In this document: positions 46,523-56,220 of the stretch, in pieces
Numbering within the stretch: the stretch's first letter is position 1
Layout: the number at the start of each line of letters is the position of its first letter
From: Schizochytrium sp. TIO01
Taxonomy: Eukaryota > Sar > Bigyra > Thraustochytrida > Thraustochytriidae
Assembly (NCBI GenBank): GCA_004764695.1
Contig: SMSO01000025.1
Span: 4,194,862-4,258,861 of the forward strand
Reading direction: 5' to 3'
Length of the DNA stretch: 64,000 bases
Translations under genes and position numbers: made by a program
Notes under the pieces: generated by a model
The model's input: the letters and a program-made list of their open reading frames with translations, nothing else
Database searches by the model: none
Told to the model about the DNA's origin: nothing

Positions 46523-48776
46523 GGTGTCGAGGCTCTCGCCTCTTTAAGACCTTGCTATTGCTGCTTCTGATTATATTCCTAGTCGTGTTACTGCTAATGT
46601 TTTAACTTGTATCAAGAGAGACCCAACACTGATTTGTAAAGTCTCAGTTCCACAGGCAAATAGTATACAGCAATTCCACAAGCTTTCACTACTACTATAA
46701 GCACGTTATGAGTGCCGTTTCTAACTAGATCTCTGGATGGAGCGCAATACTACCAAGGTGCCGCCTGCGGCCCTAGATAGTGGAAAGACATATCGCAAAC
46801 CTTTTCAAAGAGGACCGTTTCACTAGACTCTTTTCATTTCATCCTCTGTGATCACTTCCGATGTTTCCAGATACATTTGACATCTCACCAGAGAAATTTC
46901 AAGCTGGGAAGTAAGTCTTCATCTTTATTTGAGTTGGATGTAATGTGTTAGGATCTCTAGGTAGGCTTATTTTCTACAGAGACCACTGTGTGTCCAATCA
47001 CTTATTTCCCTTAACGGTCAAATTTTTAATTTTGCTCAAAGCAAATGATATTAGAAAGAGGGATTTGTGCGGACAGAAATGGGCTACGGCATAATTGCTT
47101 AGCCAAGACAATGCAAGTGGGACGCTGGTAAAGGTCTCTCCATACAAGAGAATCAGCATATCAAACAGTGGATGGTCTTCTTTGCGATGATGTTGAGGGC
47201 AAAGTATCGGAATCCCCGGACTCGGTAGGAGTGTATTCTAGAACTCTAAACTATCTTCGTTTTAATAAAGTTTTTTTTTTTAAATGGATACAAAGAGAAA
47301 ATAAGTTCGTCTTTTCTATTTATGTCATTTTCTTCAGGCAGCTTGGTGTTCGCAGACCCGAGCGGGAGAACGCGATCTATCGATGTCTGGTATAACACAT
47401 TATCTTTGATCGTCACACCTGAATTTATTTGACGTACTACTCAGCTATGTTGCATCAGCTGCGGACTTGTCAATGTGATAGAGAACAGAAGTACGAAACG
47501 AGTCGTAAAAGGTAAAAATCGGGGTTTCACGATATAAGAACGTCTTAACAAAATCTATACATCACGGGAAAACGTTCTCTCCTCGTCAAGATGATCCATT
47601 TTGCAAGAACGCATCGAAGAGGGTTCGCAGATCTAGGGAAGTCGAAACGGCGAATACAGGGTTAACCATTTTTGCTAAGTTTGATAATTATAGATTTCTT
47701 CTCAGCTCCATCGATCGGTGGTCACTTTTTCTATTTTAAAAAATCATTTAAATAGTTCTGAAAGAGACTTACCAATGTGTGTACCGCGATATCACGACCT
47801 GGACGCGTGTTAGTTTGCTTTTACGTGAAAATCAAGCATCTTAGCATACATGTTCTCTCGTCTTCCCAAGCGCTATCAAACTGCTCTTCCCTCCTCCAGT
47901 GTCATTAGTCAAGGTAATAGAGAATGTCACCAAACTCTTCAAGATCTTCTCCACTTCCATTCGCTTTGTCTTGCTAAAATGAGCATCTGAGTTCAATATC
48001 TTCATTAGATTAATACAAGAGAATAGCCAGGTAGTAACTACGTATCACTCAGACTAGTAGTCAAATTTTGAAATAACCTCAGAACGTTTGCAGATGGCAT
48101 TCGATCTGCCAGGGGAAAATTAATTTGGCAAGTCCAGACGAAGATCTTGACATGGAGACCCGCAACTAGAAAATTACTCTTGCATAGACCTGAGGTCATA
48201 CGAAGACGGCAAGAGAATGAACTGCAGACGAGTTAACAGGTGAGCTGTGCCCTTCTTCTCTCCGGTCAATTCGGAGTTGAGCTAGAATAGGAAATACGAG
48301 ACGTACCTGAAGGGTAAGATTGATTTTCTTGAAAGGAAACGCAACAGAGAATTAAGTCCTGTTAAGCGTAAAGAAATGTATCAATGCTGGTAGAATGATG
48401 AAAACTACAAGAAGAGTAAACTTGAAAAAGAAACTAGACATCGACCGGACGACGACTTCTCAGGGGCAATGAGAACAAATTTACATAGGGCAGTTTAGAC
48501 TCCTAGAGGGCATGATACTGCTCCTTCACCATGATGATTTCACAAGAGAGCAATACTTTGGCATATTCATGAAGACGAAAAATTCAGGGAAAGAGGGAGG
48601 AAGGTAAAATCTATATGAGAAAAGATATGAAAGATTATTATTCTTTCCTGTCATTTTGGGGGAAGCACTGGTTTGATTTATCAGTCTAGACATATTCAGA
48701 TTAGAAAAATATGATAAGGTTTAACATATGCCCTTGTATTGCTATAATCGCTGCTATGCATGAACTTTGCAATAAG
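46523..48776. other. Intergenic spacer between two minus-strand genes
   Basis: About 2.25 kb that should hold the Sfi1-like promoter and the kinesin 3' UTR. The longest frame (75 codons at 47,168) spans a poly-T/A stretch and looks random. No RNA gene or repeat family stands out apart from AT fold-backs near 47,260 and 47,730. Confidence 0.6.
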
Positions 48777-51700
48777 TTACTTTTCAGGAGGAGGGCGTGT
48801 CGAGCTCCGCTGACGCTTTGCAGCATGACTTGTTGGCGGGGGCTGAAGATTCCTCAAAGACTCCATGGGTTGGTTTCTTGAGGAAGGTGATCTTTTTGCT
48901 GGGACCCCCGCACCCTTTGCAGGTTCGTCTTCAGGAACGCACCCAAGACCTGCTTGAGCTCTCTTTAAACGCTCTAGCTGCTCCTTGAGAGCACGAACCT
49001 GAGCAGTCTCAGTGTTTTTGGAAGAGTTATTAGTTACCTGCTTGGCACGCGTTGCCCATCGCAAAGACTCCTTTGTTTCAGTAAGATTGTAATCGGCAGG
49101 ACTAATGTTGACAAACATGAGTGTTTTCGCATTGCCTCCAATAGAGTCGCTCATGAGTTGAGTCAATGGATGGTTTCGATAAGGAATGTGTTTTGCCTTA
49201 GTTGTGAGGGCTTGAATGACGTCACCTAGAGCTAACAGAGACTTGTTGATTGCTTGTGCTTCCTTTAAAGTATCTCCTGTTGCCCCGGTTTTTGATGCCC
49301 GCTCGCTTCCTGCAAGATCAACAAGTGTAAGCTTGCCATTTGTCGTTACACCGCTTGTAATAGCAGTGCTCTTGATAAGAAGACTGCAGACAAGATGTGA
49401 TCTACTGGACTGCGAATTCATTTGTGTTGCTGTGATCTTCCGTTTTTGAAATGCACGATGAAGACCGCGTAAGGTCTCCTCAGCAGAAGTGACAGTAAGC
49501 TTGGTAATGTTTTCTACGTCAACAATGCCTTGGGGGTCGAGGTGTACACTCAATGGGGGCGGCTTAGGGGGTTCGATTGATGTGCGAAGAGTTTCATCAT
49601 CAAATTCGTGTAGCAAGTCCACCATATCTTCTTTATAAAGTTCAATGATGTACATAGAGACTTCAAATCTGAAACGCGCACTATCACGTTCCATGAGCCG
49701 AAACAACTCATAAATAGAACGGGTCGCTACACCCGAACCCTCGTCAAGGTCTAAATACGCCTCAGCTCCTCCATGCTTTCCTTCTTGAGAATTCTGCTTC
49801 TCCTCAGTCTCTGTGGCATTTTGTGCAGCTCCCATCAGTGTGTATGTCTTTCCAGATCCTGTTTGACCGTACGCAAAGACACACACGTTATAACCATCGA
49901 TGGCAACTTGAATAAGCCGCTTGACATCCTTAAAGACATCTAACTGGTTTTTATCTGGTCCAAAGCATGCATCGAACGCAAACTCAAGGTCCTCCTTTTT
50001 ACGGCGAAGCGGAGAGTTTTTATCTTCTGGATGCTGCAAGCGCACATGCATATCATCAAGCACCTTGATGATCGGCTGGCACTTCGCTCTTTTTCAGAAC
50101 CACTCATTGGACGTACTCGACAAAATACACGGATCCGACCTTTCAGGTCCTCGATCTCATTAAAGTATTGCTTACGAAGAGCCTGTTCTTCTACAAATTC
50201 ATTGTAGAGCTGACCACGTTCATGTTCAAGACGTGCCATATGCTCCTCCATTTGCCGCATTTTCGCTTGAAGCTCTTCCTCACGCCGAGCAAGTTCTGCT
50301 GCACGAGCTGCTTCTTCTGCTGTTTGATCTGCTTCATGTGCGTGCTGCACTCGAAGGCTTTCCATATCCTGTTTAACTTTGTCCAACTCAAATTGGTGGC
50401 GAGCTTTCTCATCGGCCTCTGCACGCAACTCTTGCTGAAGCTGCTTCACTTCATCATCAAGTTGTTGCTTACGAAGTTTCCTTTCCTCGTGTAGCTTCTC
50501 ATTGGTATCAGCAAGTTGGTTGATGGCCTCCTGGCGCCAATCCTGCTCCTGCCGAAGTCGTTTAATCAGCTGTTCCTTTTCTTTTTCCAATTTATCAGCA
50601 TTCTTTTGACGAAGGCTTTCCAGTTCTGCATCACGCTCCTCGCGAGCTCGACGCTCTTCCTCTAACCGCATACGTAGCTCTTGCATTTCATGTTCAACGG
50701 CTGCTTTAGCTTCTGTTGAAGCCTTTGATTCTGCTGCCGCACGTTCTGCTTCTTCTCGCAACTGCGTTTCCTGTTCATGTGCTACTTGGCGAGCTTCCTC
50801 AATAGCCTTTTCACGAGCCTCACGTTCTTGGCGCTCTGCTTCAAGTTGCATCTGCAAGCGCTTGCGTTCATCACTGAGCACTGCACGGTCTTGTTCAGTT
50901 TTGGAGATTTGTTTACGCCATCTCTCCTCCTCTGCGCGGTGCTCTGTCTGTAATGCCTCATATTTAGCGCTAATTGAACCAAGCTGAAGATTGGCTTGGA
51001 CTCGCTTTTTTCGTTCTTCGTCCAAAGAACGTTTGTACTTTTCAAGCTCTTCAGCAGCTTCTGTGCTCTTGTAGTTCGCCATCATAAGTTCACGGTTAAG
51101 GCGAGCAATGTCAGATTCATAGTTTGCAAGATCAGATGCCAGTTGCTTTTCACGCTTTGCCAAAGCTGCAACTTGCTCTTCTGCGCGGCGAGCTTGAGCT
51201 TCTGTTTGATTGAGGTTTGCTGCATGATGGGTTCGAAGCTGGTCCATGGTCGATTGTACCTGGGCAAGTTCTGCAGCTGCTCGTTCTCGCTGCTTTTGCT
51301 CGTTTTCCAAATGCTTGGTCAGCATGCTTAGTTCTTGATTAGCACTGCTGAGTCGCTGAGACATACCGTCAAGTGCCTTTTTAGCCTTGGCACGGTATCT
51401 CCGTTCTTCCTCCAGCTGCTGTTGTAGCAGTTCTAATTGCTTTAGCGCATCTTCTCTGGCCTGCTGGGCATTTTCGAGTTGAGCTTTAAGGCTGCTGGAC
51501 TCCCTCTCACTATCTGCAAGGCGTTTCATCGCTGCAGATTCTTGCTCTTTAAGCATCTGAGCATCTTGCTGACGCTCTTCAGAGAGCTCATGAAGTTCTT
51601 TACGGATCCGATCCAATTCTGCTTTGGCAGCACTTCGTTCTTGTTGCTCTGCAGAGAGGGCTGTCTCCAACGTGGATACCTTATCTGCTGCATCAGCGAG

Positions 51701-54211
51701 TAACGCATGCTGCTGTTCTCGCAAACGCTCAGCTTCCTCGAGTTGTTTGTGCTCAGCAGCAAGCTTACCCTCAATAGCACTTTTCTCCTCTGCAAGCGCA
51801 GCGTTCTTCTCTCGCATAAGGCGGTTTTGCTCTTCGAGCTGAGCTGCTCGAGCCAGCGCTTGAGCTCGGAGTTCTTCTTCACGAATCAAAAGCTCAGAAA
51901 TACGCTTGACTGTTGCTTCACTCAGGGATTTCGAAGCAGATGCGCGGGAGAGTTCTTGTGTTAAAAGGCTCATTTGTAGTGAATTTTGCTTCAGACGTGC
52001 AGAGATGTTAGGTTTAATTTTCATAAGTTTGTCTAAGCGCGCCTGTTCCTCAGGTCTTAATTTGCCACGACGCTTCAGCTCCTCAATATCCCCATCAGCG
52101 CTAGCAAGCTGTAAAGTGAGGTTTTCGCGCTGCTCTTGTCCATCTGCGAGCTTTTCGGCCATAGAATTCACCATATCCTCTGTATACATAACGACATTCT
52201 CTGCTTGTCGCTTAGCTCGTTCTTCAGCAAGCTCACTGAGAAGCTGCTCCATCCGCTCCTGAGTCATTGCCTTGTCTTGTGCAGCACCAGCTAACTCCTT
52301 TTGAAGTTCCTCTAGGCTCTTGTCCTTCATATCAATCATACGACGCAAGGATTCCTGCGCGGCTTCGCCCTTCTCGATCAAGCAGAGCTTCGCACGGGCC
52401 TGGGTCACTGCAAATTGTGTAGCCTGCATCTTGCGCTTACGCATCATGCCTTGTAGACCGCATCTCCATGCTAGATTGGTAAACATATCTAACAGTGCCT
52501 TATCCGAGAGCTTGCCGTTCTGACCATTTGCATCGGGGTCCTCGCCAAAAGAGACTTCGCCAGTGATTCTGTTATAAAAGTACACTCGTTTACTTGCAGC
52601 ATCCACACGCCGCTCCCATGACTGATCTGCATTTAAAACGTCATCATCCGCACCTCGTGAGGGTGCATGATGCGTTTCGCTACCACTCACATCTTGCTCT
52701 TTTGCTGCACTGTAAAGCATATTAAAAACTTCCAGGTTGGAAGGATCGCAATAGTCAACTGGGATATACCCCTGTCGATCTTTGTGTAATGGTGAAGCTC
52801 CATGAATAAGAAGTTTTGCTACAATTCTCGAGTCTCCAGTAGCAGCTGCATAGTGTAATGGCGTGCAACCTGCTCGATCCGTAGCAAAACAGACGGATGC
52901 TCCTCCGTAAGCCAATAGGACCTCTGCAACATCATATGAGGCATGATTAGAGTGAACTGCCACATGTAAAGGCGTAAGACCAATTGCATTGCGTGCACCA
53001 AGAAGTTGTGGGGTTAAATCAAGTGATTTTCGTATTCTCTTGGCGGATTCTAAAAGGATTTTGGCTACAGCTGCGTTCTGTACGCGACAAGCTGCAAGCA
53101 AGAGTGTATCTCCTTGGTCGTTGCACCGAGTTAAGGTGTCAATTAACTGTGTATGAGAACAGCTCGCCAAGGTTTCTCGTGTAGCATCAACGAGTGTGTC
53201 TTCGTCCATATTATCAAAGCAGCTCAAAGCCATATCAAAAAGAACCCGTTGAAGCTCAAGCATTTCTGTTGAATCAGGATCCCCAGTATTATCTGTGAGA
53301 CCAGTCTCTGAGCGTTGCCACGTGCTAGTACTAGAGGCATCATCATACTGTGTTGCTTCGTCGTCCCATGCAGAAGACGCAGGAGGAGCTGCATCTCCGT
53401 CGCCGACACCTTCGAAGTCAAAAACATTCCGATCTGGCACAGAGTAAACCGATTTCGGGGTATTTTCAAAACTAAAGCTTCCATTACGATAACTTGACCG
53501 GGTGGAAAGCGGCGCCCCGCCACTTATTCCGTGTCCTAGTGCAGGTGCGGATGCACTAGGTGCCATCACAGAGCTCGAATCGTCATTCTCAGGTCCAAGT
53601 AATTTATCTTCCACCGACTGGAAAAGTCTTGCACCTTTCTCTGACATATTTTCACGATGAATGACAGCAATGTTTTGAATGCGATACCTAAGTTTCTTTG
53701 TGCTAAAGTGCTTGTCTCCACCACGTTTTTGGTTGAGATCAAACAAAGACCATAGTGTGTCCCGTGCCCAATCGGCCTCAATTTGATTACCCTGCTCGAT
53801 GCGAAATCCGTGGTACAGCATGAGCAAGAACGCATAATGTCCAGGATATTGTTCTGTGCTTACGTAATTAAAGCAGTCGAGCAAATAGTCTTCAGCTCGA
53901 CGACGAAAATCAGCTTCATCGCAGCACAAGCACACGCCTGCGACAAGACTGAGAACAGATGCGTACTCCTCTGTGTCGCGACCAGCATGTTCACCAATGG
54001 CAAGAATTTCATCGACGACTCTTACTAGTATCCTCAAATCCCCGGTCGCAGCCATCTCATGAAGCTTCTCCTCAAGTAATTCGACGCTCTCTTCGCACGT
54101 GGCTTTAGCTAGATGCCGAACATCATGTCCTTGTTCAACCTCTCGCCGAATTTCTGCATATGATACATCGATTCGCTCGACAATGCTACCAACTGATGCT
54201 GAAGCTCCCAT
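48777..54211 (-). CDS. Kinesin-14 (C-terminal motor, KCBP-like) with ankyrin repeats and WW-like segment; one-base frameshift before the motor
   Basis: The first frame runs from ATG at 54,211 and encodes MGASAS (N-myristoylation consensus). Then come a helical region, ankyrin repeats (about 365-500; GLTPLHVAVHSNH, GCTPLHYAAATGD), a WW-like segment (about 522-555; second Trp replaced by Phe), a coiled coil (about 600-1,350) and the motor start GRIRVFCRVRP. The rest of the motor is in the -1 frame down to 48,777: P-loop GQTGSGKT, switch I NSQSSRSHL, switch II LVDLAGSE, and YRNHPLTQLMSDSIGGNAKT, which closely matches KCBP as I recall it. SEKER in one frame and KCQPIIKVLDD in the other join naturally, so a base is missing or skipped within about 50,081-50,095. 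As written the motor would be lost. This may be a sequence error, a true mutation or recoding. The full product would be about 1,810 residues, a minus-end-directed microtubule motor. The post-motor helix (VRALKEQLERLKRAQAG) sits where KCBP binds calmodulin. Confidence 0.88.
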
Positions 54212-56220
54212 TTGATTGAGCCGAGCGGTATTCCCACCACTGGGACTACCGCACGCCTACGTCAAACTATTCTTCACGTCACTTTGCAGAGAAAACTCGA
54301 GAGCTGTCCTCAATTCGTTCTTATGCCGTTATTCTTCTCTATTGATTGTTCTTGCTATTGTTATTCTCGAGATACCACTTGGGGCATGGGGTACGTGCAA
54401 CTCGTTGAGCAGGCACCCTTACGTGAGCTGATTGTTTTTGATGTGCGCTTCCTTACGGACGAAGCCAAACCTCGGTGATGACAAATCTACTCAACCCAGC
54501 TTTTGCTTCGTGACAATTATGCACTGCTCGCAGTGTTACCATAAGTGCCTCGTTTTGGTTCACCGACCTGTTGCATCCTTAAGAACTCGTATATATTGTA
54601 AAGAAGTAAAAAAAACCAAAAAAAAACAAAAACAGAAAGCTGCAGTACAATGGGCATCAGAGTGTGTAACAGGCAAAAGGACCTCAGTACTATTCCTAGG
54701 CATCTGGCATATCGTGTCTTACTGAGTATAGATTGTCAAATAGAGAAGCATGATTTTTCTCCAAACATTCCGTAAGTTGAGGAGGGTCAAGTAATTCAAC
54801 GAGGAAGGACGTCAATTTTACAGAAAACAATTATAAATTAACTCCTAGGCCTAGGTTTTGTTTGTTTATTTGTTTGCATTTAGCCATCTAAAAGGAGGTC
54901 CTGTTAAGGTATGTATGCTAGCGCTGGCAGGTGCATAGCGCTCCGACTCCTCCAGAGGTATCTTCATTTTTCACATTCTCTGAATTTGCTTCGAATTTCT
55001 TGTTTCCCTCGCACACGTAGCTGCTTAGAGTATTCTATTATGATTTCCGAGGCCTTTCGGACCCATCTTCCGCAAGTAGCTATTTCATAGAACCTCAGCT
55101 CTACTACCACGTAATTCAACTCAATAAACTTTACCGTGGCTCTATTTCACAGCGTTACAATTTCCCACGACTGCTGCATTTCCACTGCCTCTTATTGGTT
55201 ATGATTTCCTATCACACTCCAAGTCCAATCTTACCCATCGCAAAAGAAACCTTCTCTTCTCACTCTGGTAACGCAATAACATATCTGCTAAAGACCTAGC
55301 AGCACAGATTCACCAAACCAACACCATCATTCATTTAAGAATTCCATTTCGTCCAAATCTTCATTTTTATGTATAACGTCTTGTCCACCGTTTTTTCATT
55401 CCCATCAACATTTGACCGGTACGCCCGGCCGCCTCGCCACGCACAACCCCCCCGGGATATCAAAGGACCTATTTCCAATTGGACCATTTCCCGTTTAGAC
55501 CTATTTATGGCAATATTAAGTCATTTAATAAACCTATTAGTGAATAGACCTCTTTTGCGGTCGCTATCCACCGCGTGACCAAACGCGGTTGGGCTGCGCG
55601 AGGCGGCAACGACCACGCTCGCGAGGATATCTAGACAGGCTCGGGCGAACGTGCCACGAGGCCCGTCTCTTAATTTTCGTGGCGAAAGGACCCAGGCGAG
55701 GGACTGTCACGGTTTAGGCTGCTGACTTCGCGGCGATCGTGGGCGAAACCGGCGGGTGGTTGGACTGTGACGCTCCCGACTGCCTGCAAAGCCTCTTTAT
55801 TGAGCATCTTCTCGAGTACTCGTGTTTTTTGATCTGCATAGGATCACTGTGGGTCGCTCGACCATCTTAAAGCAACACTCTCTGGAAGCTTGGACAGTTA
55901 ATCATCAGGTCTGAGCATTCCAGATATTATTCCACGGGTCGTCGCCAAAATCTATTTGTAAGCGATATCTCTGTTGGTGTCCGAATAGGTCTAAACTTTC
56001 TATAGCGTGTGCCGTATTTACTTTCGAATTTCTTTGCAACCAGTCTCGAGTTTTAACGTTTAGTTTTTTTTTCTGCAAACCTTTCTAAGCTAGTCAAGCT
56101 TGAGATTAAAGGTTGAGACGAAGTAAAACCGTCGGAAGTTATATTGTTACCAAGCATCATTCACACGAAGCTACAATTGAAATAGCCTAGCAACCCACAC
56201 AGAAACACACGCACTTAACT
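54212..56220. promoter_or_regulatory. Divergent spacer upstream of kinesin-14 and Nup93/Nic96 genes
   Basis: About 2 kb between two outward-facing ATGs. The left half is AT-rich. From about 55,400 to 55,830 it is GC-rich and CpG-rich and includes the 16-bp repeat array described separately. No frame looks coding. The region near the nucleoporin ATG (CACTTAACTATGCC) is A/C-rich, as expected of a leader. Confidence 0.55.
55465..55560 (+). repeat. Degenerate 16-bp tandem array, consensus RGACCTATTTNNNNNT
   Basis: The ACCTATTT-like core recurs at 55,467, 55,483, 55,499, 55,532 and 55,548, that is at 16-bp steps with one decayed unit of 17 bp between the third and fifth. A single inverted copy, AATAGGTCTAAAC, lies at 55,984-55,996 and is the exact complement of GTTTAGACCTATT at 55,493-55,505. 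The position, 0.7 kb upstream of the nucleoporin ATG, would suit clustered factor-binding sites. Confidence 0.7.

Noticed and set aside
50081-50095. Canonical -1 programmed frameshift site in the kinesin
   Set aside because: Read in the zero frame, the five-A run does not match the X XXY YYZ slippery pattern, so a standard recoding signal is not supported, though unusual recoding stays possible.
50030-50115. Mini-intron GTACGT...AG explaining the kinesin frame change
   Set aside because: Frame would be restored, but the RVRP motif needed for nucleotide binding would be removed and family-like residues lie on both sides of the shift; kept only as an alternative.
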